Part shown: positions 27,346 through 35,206 of the stretch, in pieces | How the letters are laid out: each line of letters starts with the position of its first letter | Position numbering within the stretch: position 1 is the stretch's first letter | Source of the DNA: DATBJG01 sp963790545 | GTDB taxonomy: Bacteria > Acidobacteriota > Vicinamibacteria > Vicinamibacterales > JAMQPK01 | Direction of reading: 5' to 3' | Assembly: GCA_963790545.1 (NCBI GenBank) | Contig: CAWBPA010000024.1 | Coordinates: forward strand, 434,001 to 498,000 | DNA length: 64,000 nucleotides | Notes under the pieces: model-generated | Seen by the model: only the letters and a program-made list of their open reading frames with translations | The model's database searches: none | What the model was told of the DNA's origin: nothing | Made by a program: the position numbers and the translations under genes

Positions 27346-28488
27346 CTAGACAAATACTGCCATCACCTCGTGCGAAAGCAACATCCCGTGGCGGGTCAAC
27401 TGCAGCCGCGATCCCTCGCGACGCACGAGTCCAGCCGCCATATGCGGTTCCAGCGCCGCTCCGTACCGTTCCCAGGCATCGACGCCATAGCGCGCATCAA
27501 TCGCCGCAAGATCCACGCCGTCGGTCAGGCGCAAGCCCATGAACAGCGCCTCCTCGACCATTGATTCGGGCGTCAGTACGCGCCGCTCCGAAACGACATC
27601 GTTGTCCGAGGTAATCCGGCGAACATAGTCCTCGGTCGCGCTGACATTTCTCCACCGCACACCAGCCCGCGTGGAATGCGCGCCACATCCGAAGCCCAGC
27701 CATTCGCCGTCGGACCAGTACTTCAAATTGTGACGCGATCGGCGCCCCGGTCGGGCCACATTCGAGATCTGGTACTGTTGATAGCCAGCCCGTTCGAGGC
27801 GACCCATTGCCGCCTCGTACATGCTGGCGGCCTCATCGTCTGATGCAAGCTTCTCGCCGCTTTCTTTCATCAGCTCCCGCAGGGGGGCGTTTGGATACAG
27901 TTCAAGCAGATACAGGGAGGCGTGGTCGGGGGCCAGGTCGATGAGCGTCTCGACCGACTCCATGGAGTCCTGCAATTTCTGACCAGGTAACGACAGCATC
28001 AGATCCAGGCTGACGTTTTCGAAGCCGGCCTGCCGCCCCCACGCATAGGCGTGGGTGGCTCGTTCGGCGTCGTGAAGGCGGCTCAGCCTCTTCAGTTCGT
28101 CGTCGCGAAACGACTGAACGCCAAAGCTGAGGCGGTTCACGCCGGCCTGTCGAAATGCGGCAAGCTTCTCGACCGTCACGGTCTCCGGGTTGGCCTCGAT
28201 CGTAATCTCGATCTCGTCCGGCATGATGAATGCCGCTCGGCAGGCATCGATGACCGATCGGATTTCGTGTGGTTCGAGCAGTGATGGTGTGCCGCCACCG
28301 AAATAGATCGTGTCGGCAGCAACCGCTGTCGTCATTGAAGTTGCCCGACCGCGGGTGGCGGCGCGGATCTCCCGGAGCAGCGCCTCCACGTAACGCGTCT
28401 TGAGCTCCTGATCGAAAAGACCCCGGTTGAAATTGCAGTAGTTGCAGATTGCGGAGCAAAACGGAACGTGGACATAGAGACCCAGCAT
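27346..28488 (-). CDS. hemW: Radical-SAM heme chaperone HemW
   Basis: HemW is related to coproporphyrinogen dehydrogenase HemN but binds heme and delivers it. The 380-residue frame begins LGLYVHVPFCSAICNYCNF, with the CX3CX2C cluster near residues 11-18, then YFGGGTPSLLEP, NRLSFGVQSFRDDELKRLSR and the HemW region NLKYWSDGEWLGFGCGAHS. It lacks the HemN-specific N-terminal extension, which favours HemW. The next gene downstream is convergent in no sense; the upstream gap holds a word hairpin. Confidence 0.9.
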   Translation of the reverse strand: MLGLYVHVPFCSAICNYCNFNRGLFDQELKTRYVEALLREIRAATRGRATSMTTAVAADTIYFGGGTPSLLEPHEIRSVIDACRAAFIMPDEIEITIEANPETVTVEKLAAFRQAGVNRLSFGVQSFRDDELKRLSRLHDAERATHAYAWGRQAGFENVSLDLMLSLPGQKLQDSMESVETLIDLAPDHASLYLLELYPNAPLRELMKESGEKLASDDEAASMYEAAMGRLERAGYQQYQISNVARPGRRSRHNLKYWSDGEWLGFGCGAHSTRAGVRWRNVSATEDYVRRITSDNDVVSERRVLTPESMVEEALFMGLRLTDGVDLAAIDARYGVDAWERYGAALEPHMAAGLVRREGSRLQLTRHGMLLSHEVMAVFV

Positions 28489-28495
28489 GGTGGAC

Positions 28496-28572
28496 CTTGG
28501 GCTTTGGGCTTTTGGCTTTAGGGGCTGTCGGCTTTGGGTGGCCTACAGCCAAAAGCCCACAGCCTAAAGCCT
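28496..28572. repeat. GGCTTTG word hairpin
   Basis: Left arm 28496-28539 (CTTGGGCTTTGGGCTTTTGGCTTTAGGGGC and on) and right arm 28541-28572 (GGCCTACAGCC, AAAAGCCC, ACAGCCTAAAGCC) are imperfect complements. It lies between hemW and the DnaC-like gene. Confidence 0.78.
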
Positions 28573-28574
28573 CT

Positions 28575-29436
28575 TTACGATCCAGCCCGCCCGCCGGGCC
28601 ATTTCAGATCGGCTTTTCCGTCGTTGCGAAGTTGGGCCTTGGCTTGTCGCTGTGTGCGACCCGGCTGAGGGATCCGGCCGCGCATCTGGCGTTCTTCCCA
28701 ATTGCGCTTCAACGCCTCGGGGCCCTCGTTCGGCATGAGCATGCGATAGTCGGCCCCTTCGAGCTCGAGAAAATCGCACATCTCGTGGAGTCGGGACCGC
28801 ATGCGGTACCCAATCCGGCCCAGCAGCGAATCCATTTCGCCATCCGCAACCGTGTCCGGATAGTCAGGGTAGTTCGACGTGAACATCGTGACGCGCCGCT
28901 CGTTGTATCGCGTGTTCACGATGAGATTGAGGGTCTCTTCGACCCACTCGGACGTCTTCTCGGCACCCAGGTCGTCCAGTACGAGCAAGTCTACCTCCAT
29001 CACCGGGCGCAGCACTTGCAACTCGGTGGTGCGTACAACCGGATCGTAGGGTACTCCGTATCACTCGTAACAGGTCCCGGGTGTCATAGAACAAACCCCT
29101 CGCCCCACGGGTCAGGATGACTTGCTTCAGCACGGCCGTGGCCAGATGCGTCTTGCCGACCCCCGGAGAGCCGAGGAAAAACAGCCCTCGTCCCCGATCG
29201 ACGACCGGGAACTGATCGGCGAGACGTTTCGACCTCGAGAGGGCTTCCTCGAGCGATTCGTTGTCATAGGTCACGAAACTCGTCAGATCGCAGTGCTGGT
29301 ATCGCTTCGGGATGCGCGCCGCGCCGAGCAACCGTGTGGCTGTCTGCTGACGCCAGCAGTCGCAGCGGATGACAGCCGATCGGCCGTCCCGTTCCACTGT
29401 TTTCCATCCCGATTCGTTACAGACCGTACAGGGCAT
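28575..29436 (-). CDS. DnaC/IstB-like ATPase with zinc-finger start (frameshifted)
   Basis: The joined ~287-residue protein begins with a CxxC-x(~15)-CxC arrangement (PCTVCNESGW, IRCDCW), then AAA+ motifs: Walker A GSPGVGKTHLATAVL and Walker B LLVLDDLGAEK, with sensor-1 TSNY. It resembles DnaC/DnaI-type helicase loaders with a zinc-binding N-terminus. One frame change lies near 29048-29050 in a GGG run. It is not next to a dnaB gene; its replication role is inferred. The ~50 C-terminal residues are basic. Confidence 0.72.
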
Positions 29437-29567
29437 TCACAGTGATCCTTCAGCCGGCTCGTTGCTCAGTTGGCGAACTTCAGAGCGTACTGCACGGTCG
29501 CACGTCCCATGTGCAGCGATGATAGCGCAATCGTGAATAGAAAGAGATCTTGACTTGGAGGACTTGA

Positions 29568-30020
29568 TCAGCTTCGTTTTCGCACGGGCTCCGGCGAAGC
29601 GGTCTCTTCAGAGGCCGGCGGTGTCGCGGGTGGGGGCGACGTACGCACGAGATCGGACGGCGTCGCCTTGACGAGCGCCGTGCTCAAACGCTGTTCCCAA
29701 TCGCCGAGGCCCCGGGCCAGCTCCCGTTTCACGTACTCCATGAACTCGTTGACGTCGTGCTGCATCTGTTCCATCTTCCGGCGCATGTTGAGGATGATCT
29801 CCACACCAGCGAGATTCACGCCCAGGTCGCGCGTGAGTGAGAGGATGGTTTCGAGCTGTTCCAGATCCTCTTCGGAGTAGAGGCGCGTATTGCCTTCCGT
29901 TCTTGACGGTTTGAGCAGCCCCTCACGTTCGTACAGACGCAGCGTCTGCGGATGAATGTTGTACTTCTGCGCGACCGCACTGATCATGTAGTAGGCTTTG
30001 CCCGCTCGTTTGGTGACCAT
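29568..30020 (-). CDS. hspR: MerR-family heat-shock repressor HspR
   Basis: HspR represses dnaK operons in actinobacteria and some other phyla with DnaK as corepressor. The 150-residue protein has a MerR-type helix-turn-helix: YYMISAVAQKYNIHPQTLRLYEREGLLKPSR, then NTRLYSEEDLEQLETILSLT, and a coiled coil. It follows dnaJ in the cluster, as in Streptomyces. The C-terminal ~35 residues are Pro/Ser-rich. No canonical HAIR operator was seen upstream of dnaK. Confidence 0.88.
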   Translation of the reverse strand: MVTKRAGKAYYMISAVAQKYNIHPQTLRLYEREGLLKPSRTEGNTRLYSEEDLEQLETILSLTRDLGVNLAGVEIILNMRRKMEQMQHDVNEFMEYVKRELARGLGDWEQRLSTALVKATPSDLVRTSPPPATPPASEETASPEPVRKRS

Positions 30021-30028
30021 AGCCGTGT

Positions 30029-31129
30029 TTAGTCCGACCCTGACCCTGTCTTGGTCAGGTCTGCCCGTACATCTTCCGTATTGACGCGTCCGAATTCCCG
30101 CAGCAGTTCCTTGGAACGCTCGTCGAGCAGTTTCGGCAGCGTCAAGCGCACTTCCACGACCAGATCACCACGCCGACCCGTACGGGGCGACGTCACACCC
30201 CGTTCGCGCAGCCGAAACCGCTGGCCCGACTGCGTCCCCGGCGGCACACGCAGGCGTACAGGGCCGTCGAGTGACGGGACGTCAATCTTGGCGCCCAGCG
30301 CGGCCTCGTGAATGGCAATCGGAACCACGAGATGCAAGTCGTCGTCTTCGCGCCGGAACAGCCGATGAGCTTCGACGTGGACGATCACGTGCAAATCGCC
30401 GTTCGGCGCTCCACGACGGCCAGCATGCCCCTTGCCCGGCACTCGCACGCGCGCGCCGTCGGCGACGCCTGCCGGCACATGGAACGCGATGCTCTCGACC
30501 TTGGCTTCCACGCCCTCCCCTCGACATCCGGGACACGCCAGCTGACGCTGCCGTCCGGACCCTCCGCACGCCTGACACGACTTCGCGAACACCATGTGCC
30601 CGCGAGTCGACCGCAGCGTCCCCGCACCATGGCAATGGCTGCATCGCGACTCAGCCGTGCGCAGCACGCCGCTGCCCCCGCAGGACTGACAGACGTGGTG
30701 CCGCGTCAGCGCAATCCGTCGCTCCGCACCGCGTAGCGCTTCCTCGAAGCTGAGCGCCACCGTCGCATGCAAATCGGCCCCGCGCGCGTGGCCTGCAGCG
30801 GGCGCCTGCCCGAACACCTCCGCAAACAAATCGCCGAATGTCGGCGCCTGCGCCCCGCTGACGCTCACGGAAAAATCGAACCCTTCGAACCCGTACGAAG
30901 AAGTCGTGACCTCCTCGACAATCCTTCCACCCGACAGGTCATAGCGTTGCCGACGGGCCGGATCGCTGAGCGTTTCGTAGGCTTCGGTGATCTGACGAAA
31001 CCGAACCACGGCGTGGCCGTCGCCGGGGTTGATGTCTGGATGGTACCGACGGGCCAGCCTCCGGTACGCGCGCTTGATCTCCGCCAACGTTGCGGCATTT
31101 GTCAGACCCAGGATGGTATACAGATCCAT
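30029..31129 (-). CDS. dnaJ: Chaperone DnaJ
   Basis: The 366-residue type-I co-chaperone stimulates DnaK ATPase. J-domain: YTILGLTNAATLAEIKRAYR with HPD (YHPDINPGDG), then a Gly-poor linker, four zinc-finger units (CQSCGGSG, CSHCHGAG, CQACGGSG, CPGCRGEG) and the C-terminal substrate domain (VPAGVADGARVRVPGKG, LRVPPGTQSGQRFRLRERG). A G/F-rich region is almost lacking, which differs from E. coli DnaJ and resembles CbpA/DnaJ2 forms. Between dnaK and hspR. Confidence 0.9.
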   Translation of the reverse strand: MDLYTILGLTNAATLAEIKRAYRRLARRYHPDINPGDGHAVVRFRQITEAYETLSDPARRQRYDLSGGRIVEEVTTSSYGFEGFDFSVSVSGAQAPTFGDLFAEVFGQAPAAGHARGADLHATVALSFEEALRGAERRIALTRHHVCQSCGGSGVLRTAESRCSHCHGAGTLRSTRGHMVFAKSCQACGGSGRQRQLACPGCRGEGVEAKVESIAFHVPAGVADGARVRVPGKGHAGRRGAPNGDLHVIVHVEAHRLFRREDDDLHLVVPIAIHEAALGAKIDVPSLDGPVRLRVPPGTQSGQRFRLRERGVTSPRTGRRGDLVVEVRLTLPKLLDERSKELLREFGRVNTEDVRADLTKTGSGSD

Positions 31130-31130
31130 A

Positions 31131-31226
31131 CAGTGGCCAGTGGTTAGTGGCTAGTGGCCAATGGTCAGCGACGCGGTTTCACTTGCCGTCAAACTAACCA
31201 CCGACCACTGACCATCGGCCACTGTC
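31131..31226. repeat. CAGTGGTCAGTGG word hairpin, copy 2
   Basis: Left arm 31131-31168 (CAGTGGCCAGTGG, TTAGTGGCTAGTGG, CCAATGGTCAG) pairs with right arm 31193-31226 (ACTAACCACCGACCACTGACC, ATCGGCCACTGTC). It lies between dnaK and dnaJ, and the dnaK stop at 31225-31227 is at its edge. It shares its word with 14678-14784. Confidence 0.8.
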
Positions 31227-33141
31227 ATTTGTCATCCACGACCTCGGCGTCGATGACCTCATCTTTGGGCGGCGTCTGACCTGACTGTCCGGCGGCGTCG
31301 CCCCCGGGCTGCGAGGGTCCCGTTCCCGCCGCCTCTCCGGCCTGCGAGCTTCGATACAACGCTTCGGCCGCCTTGTGCTGCGCGCGAGTCAACTCTTCCA
31401 TCGCGCGGGTGATGGGCGCGATGTCGCTGGCGGCAATCGCTTTCTTGAGCTCGTCAACCGCATGCTGAACGGCTTCCCGTTCTCCGGCCGGGAGCTTCTC
31501 TCCGGCATCCTGGAGCATTCGCTCCGCACCGTACACCGCCTGGTCCGCGCGATTACGTGTTTCGATCTCCTCGCGTCGGCGTTTGTCTTCGTCCGCGTGA
31601 GACTCCGCCTCTTTCATCATGCGATCGACCTCGTCCTTGCTGAGGCCGCTCGAAGCGGTGATGGTGATCTTCTGCTCTTTGCCCGTGCCCAGGTCTTTCG
31701 CCGACACATTCACGATGCCATTGGCGTCGATGTCGAACGTCACCTCGATTTGCGGCACCCCGCGCGGCGCCGGCGGCAGCCCCACCAGGTGGAAACGACC
31801 CAGCGTGCGATTGTCGCGAGCGAGCGGGCGTTCTCCCTGGAGGACGTGCACTTCCACGCTCGTTTGATTGTCGGCGGCTGTCGAAAAAATCTCGCTCTTG
31901 CGCGTCGGAATCGTCGTGTTGCGCGCAATCAACGTCGTCATGACCCCGCCGAGTGTTTCGATGCCGAGCGAGAGCGGCGTGACGTCGAGGAGGAGCAAAT
32001 CCTTGACCTCTCCAGCCAGCACGCCGGCCTGGACGGCGGCCCCCACGGCAACAACCTCGTCGGGATTGACCCCCTTGTGCGGCTCTTTGCCAAAAAGTTC
32101 GCGCACGAGCTGCTGCACGCGGGGGATGCGCGTCGATCCACCGACGAGCACGACCTCTTCGATCTTCGAAGGGTCGAGCCCGGCGTCGTTCAACGCTTGC
32201 TTCGACGGCCCGATGGTCTTCTGGAGAAGATCCTCGACGAGCTGCTCGAATTTCGCGCGGGTGAGCTTCATCGACAAGTGCTTGGGCCCGGTTTGATCGG
32301 CGGTGATGAACGGCAGGCTGATGTCGGTCTCCATCACGGTGGAGAGCTCCATCTTCGCCTTCTCGGCCGCTTCCTTCAGACGTTGCAGAGCCATGCGATC
32401 CTTGCCGAGATCGATCCCGTCGGTCTTCCTGAATTCGAAGATAATCCAGTCGATGATGCGCTGATCGAGATTGTCGCCACCGAGATGCGTGTCGCCGTTG
32501 GTCGACTTGACCTCGACCACGCCCTCCCCGACCTCCAGAATCGAAATATCGAAGGTGCCCCCGCCAAAGTCGTAGACGGCAATCGTCTCGTCTTTCTTTT
32601 TGTCGAGACCGTAAGCCAGGGCGGCGGCCGTTGGCTCGTTCACAATCCTCATGACTTCCAGTCCGGCAATCTGGCCCGCGTCCTTCGTCGCCTGGCGCTG
32701 CGCGTCGTTGAAGTACGCAGGCACCGTGATCACCGCTTTGGTGACGGGCTGGCCGAGATACTCTTCAGCGGCCTGTTTCAGCTTTTGCAACACCATCGCA
32801 GCCACTTCAGGCGGCGAGTACTCTTTGTCCCCCGCGGAAATCCGCACATCGCCATTCGTGGCGCGGACGACGCGATACGGGACCATCTTCATTTCCTCGC
32901 TGACCTCGTCGTACTTGCGACCCATGAACCGCTTGATCGAAAAGACGGTGTTTTCAGGGTTGGTCACGGCCTGACGCTTGGCCACCTGTCCAACCAGTCG
33001 CTCGCCGGTTTTGGTAAAGGCCACCACGGAGGGCGTGAGGCGACTCCCTTCCGGATTCGTAATGACGGTGGGTTCCCCACCCTCCATCACAGCCACCACC
33101 GAGTTTGTCGTGCCGAGGTCGATGCCAATGATCTTGCTCAT
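31225..33141 (-). CDS. dnaK: Molecular chaperone DnaK
   Basis: The 638-residue Hsp70 frame is intact. N-terminal ATPase: IIGIDLGTTNSVVAVMEGG, IVNEPTAAALAYGLD, YDFGGGTFDISIL and VGGSTRIPRVQQLV; substrate domain with LLLLDVTPLSLGIETLGGVMT. It ends in a Gly/Pro-rich lid tail and DEVIDAEVVDD. It heads the dnaK-dnaJ-hspR cluster; a grpE gene is absent here. A good promoter lies upstream. Confidence 0.97.
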   Translation of the reverse strand: MSKIIGIDLGTTNSVVAVMEGGEPTVITNPEGSRLTPSVVAFTKTGERLVGQVAKRQAVTNPENTVFSIKRFMGRKYDEVSEEMKMVPYRVVRATNGDVRISAGDKEYSPPEVAAMVLQKLKQAAEEYLGQPVTKAVITVPAYFNDAQRQATKDAGQIAGLEVMRIVNEPTAAALAYGLDKKKDETIAVYDFGGGTFDISILEVGEGVVEVKSTNGDTHLGGDNLDQRIIDWIIFEFRKTDGIDLGKDRMALQRLKEAAEKAKMELSTVMETDISLPFITADQTGPKHLSMKLTRAKFEQLVEDLLQKTIGPSKQALNDAGLDPSKIEEVVLVGGSTRIPRVQQLVRELFGKEPHKGVNPDEVVAVGAAVQAGVLAGEVKDLLLLDVTPLSLGIETLGGVMTTLIARNTTIPTRKSEIFSTAADNQTSVEVHVLQGERPLARDNRTLGRFHLVGLPPAPRGVPQIEVTFDIDANGIVNVSAKDLGTGKEQKITITASSGLSKDEVDRMMKEAESHADEDKRRREEIETRNRADQAVYGAERMLQDAGEKLPAGEREAVQHAVDELKKAIAASDIAPITRAMEELTRAQHKAAEALYRSSQAGEAAGTGPSQPGGDAAGQSGQTPPKDEVIDAEVVDDK

Positions 33142-33205
33142 GCGTGAATTCCTCTCCAGAGAACGCCAGGGGGGTTCCTCATCTTATGGTTCTTATGGCG
33201 TCTCT

Positions 33206-33234
33206 ATTATGAAATGTGAGTCTGTTACTGGCAA
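33206..33234 (-). promoter_or_regulatory. Sigma-70-type promoter of dnaK
   Basis: On the minus strand TTGCCA at 33234-33229 is followed after exactly 17 bases by CATAAT at 33211-33206. It is 65 bases before the dnaK start, which has a GGAGAGG ribosome site. A short direct repeat (CCATAAGAA, CCATAAGAT) just downstream might be an operator. Confidence 0.55.
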
Positions 33235-33282
33235 CAGCTGGATGCCTCCAGGCTCGGGGACCGGCGTAAGTCGCTCCATACA

Positions 33283-33311
33283 CACGGACTTTTGGCTCTG
33301 CGTGTTATACT
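33283..33311 (+). promoter_or_regulatory. Possible promoter of the FecR-domain gene
   Basis: TATACT at 33306-33311 is a good -10 box 75 bases before the gene start; the -35 region is poor. The 244-base divergent gap to dnaK also holds the dnaK promoter. Confidence 0.3.
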
Positions 33312-33385
33312 CACAGATGCCTGCCTCCTCGGGTCTCCGTCGGCTGGCCGAAGCCACTCGGTACGAAGCCCCTTTGAGGGACATC

Positions 33386-35203
33386 ATGCCCCGCCCCCGT
33401 GTTGCTCTCTTCACTCTTCTCGCGCTCGTCGCTTCGAGCTGGTCGTTCGTCCACGCGCAACAACCGGACCCGGGACCCGCGCCGGCGGCGCACGTAGCCT
33501 TCGTCGACGGTTTCGCAACCATTGAACGTGACGGCGAGGTGGAACCCGTTGACGCCGGGATACCGCTCGCGGATGGCGACCGTCTCGAAACCGCGTCGGG
33601 CCGCCTGGAGCTGTTGTTCGAAGACGGCTCCACGTTGTATGTGGACGAGTTCTCGAGGCTGGATGTCTTGTCGGCGAGGTTTCTGCGCCTCGGGACCGGA
33701 GGCCTGACCTTCGAGGTATCTGCGAGCGGCGGCATCCCATCCGGTGTCTTGTATGAAGTCGACACGCCGGCAGCCTCGGTTGCCGTCAACACGCCTGGGG
33801 AGTACCGGATTCTCGCGCAGGAAGACCGGGCTCGGACCGTGGGTGTCCCTGGAGCGGTCGACGCCACAGTGACGACCGTAGAAGTCGTGCGAGGCTCTGT
33901 GGGGCTGACGAGCGACGTCGGTCGCACCGATCTTCGAGCTGGTGAGCAATCTATCGTCCGTAATGGGGAACCTCCCGGATTCCCGGTGCGGTTCAACTCG
34001 GCACAGTGGACGCCCTTCAATCATTGGATTGAACTTCGTCGCAGCGACCGACGAGATGTCAGTGCCTCACGTCCGTACCTCCCTCAGGATGTACACGCGT
34101 ATGCAACCGAGTTCGATCGCCACGGAACCTGGGGGGTCGAGGCGGAGGTGGGCGCCGTTTGGTACCCAACGGTCGGTGGAGGCTGGCGACCATACCACAA
34201 TGGACGCTGGTCGTGGATTCCGCAATACGGCTGGACTTGGGTTGGCCACGATACCTGGGCCTGGCCTACGCACCACTACGGGCGGTGGGGTCTCAACAAT
34301 CACGGAAGCTGGTACTGGATTCCCGGACGGCACTGGAGTCCAGCGTCGGTGAGCTGGGCGATCGGGTCCACGTTCGTGAGCTGGTGCCCTCTTGGACTCA
34401 ACGGTCAGCCGGTCATCGGCTTCTCGACCGGCCCATCGTATGTGTACAACCGCGTGTTCGATCCCGACTTCGCATGGACCACCATTCCGGGTCAAGCGTT
34501 CGGAACGAACGTGGTCGCAGGGCGCATTGCCATTGCAGGTCGGCGTTTCGTCGATCGGCATCATGAGCCGTACGTTCTCCAGCACTGGTCGCCACCTCGT
34601 CCGCGTCGCGCCAGCCCCCGATTCACGACGCGTCGCGACGGTCCCGAGTTTACGTCCCGACGTTTCGGTCCCGATCGAGGACCCGCCGGCAATCGAAGCC
34701 GCGGCGGGAGGAATCGCAACGATCAATCTGGACCGAACCAGCCGCGTGCAGTGCCGAACCAGCCGGGTGTTGTCCCTCCAACACGATTCGCGGTACCGCG
34801 TTCTTCGATTGGCATGCCGGCATCCCAATTGCCACCAGCCGGCGATGGGCCAAGGGGCGCCGGGCCGCGCGTCATGACCCCGAGAGGTGTCTACACACCT
34901 GCGCCACAGGTAAACGGGGGGTCACCGTTTCCGCCGATGGCGGCGCCGGGCAGTTTGCCGCAAACACGCTACGGTATTCCGCTCGGGCTACCTCCACTGA
35001 CGCCGCCGGCAACTATTAACGGTCCCGCGACGCAGCCTCGCCAGACGCCGCAGGGGGCTTCAGGTGAGCAGGGCGCTCCGGCACGAATGGCTGTGCCCCG
35101 GTCTCAATCCGGATCGGCACCGGCCAGCCCGAGGTCGGCCGGCATGCCTGCGCCTTCGACCGGCGGCACCGTCTCGGGCACGTCGCGCGCAGGGTCGCGC
35201 TAA
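33386..35203 (+). CDS. Secreted FecR-domain protein with DUF6600-like Trp/Gly repeats
   Basis: ATG at 33386 with GAGGG upstream opens a signal peptide (RPRVALFTLLALVASSWSFV). Residues ~30-200 form a FecR-like domain (LADGDRLETASGRLELLFEDG, VNTPGEYRIL). Then come repeated aromatic motifs (WYPTVGGGWRPYHNGRWSWI, YGWTWVGHDTWAWPTHHYGR, SWYWIPGRHWSPASVSW) of the DUF6600 type. From about 400 on it is disordered and rich in Pro, Arg and Gly. Probably periplasmic or surface-exposed. It is followed at 3 bases by the PBP1A gene, so cotranscription is likely. Confidence 0.82.
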   Translation: MPRPRVALFTLLALVASSWSFVHAQQPDPGPAPAAHVAFVDGFATIERDGEVEPVDAGIPLADGDRLETASGRLELLFEDGSTLYVDEFSRLDVLSARFLRLGTGGLTFEVSASGGIPSGVLYEVDTPAASVAVNTPGEYRILAQEDRARTVGVPGAVDATVTTVEVVRGSVGLTSDVGRTDLRAGEQSIVRNGEPPGFPVRFNSAQWTPFNHWIELRRSDRRDVSASRPYLPQDVHAYATEFDRHGTWGVEAEVGAVWYPTVGGGWRPYHNGRWSWIPQYGWTWVGHDTWAWPTHHYGRWGLNNHGSWYWIPGRHWSPASVSWAIGSTFVSWCPLGLNGQPVIGFSTGPSYVYNRVFDPDFAWTTIPGQAFGTNVVAGRIAIAGRRFVDRHHEPYVLQHWSPPRPRRASPRFTTRRDGPEFTSRRFGPDRGPAGNRSRGGRNRNDQSGPNQPRAVPNQPGVVPPTRFAVPRSSIGMPASQLPPAGDGPRGAGPRVMTPRGVYTPAPQVNGGSPFPPMAAPGSLPQTRYGIPLGLPPLTPPATINGPATQPRQTPQGASGEQGAPARMAVPRSQSGSAPASPRSAGMPAPSTGGTVSGTSRAGSR

Positions 35204-35206
35204 CCC

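Noticed and set aside
31375..33147. Long plus-strand frame opposite dnaK
   Set aside because: It is the antisense shadow of a fully conserved Hsp70 gene.
33206..33240. HAIR or CIRCE operator upstream of dnaK
   Set aside because: No CTTGAGT-N7-ACTCAAG or TTAGCACTC-N9-GAGTGCTAA match is visible.
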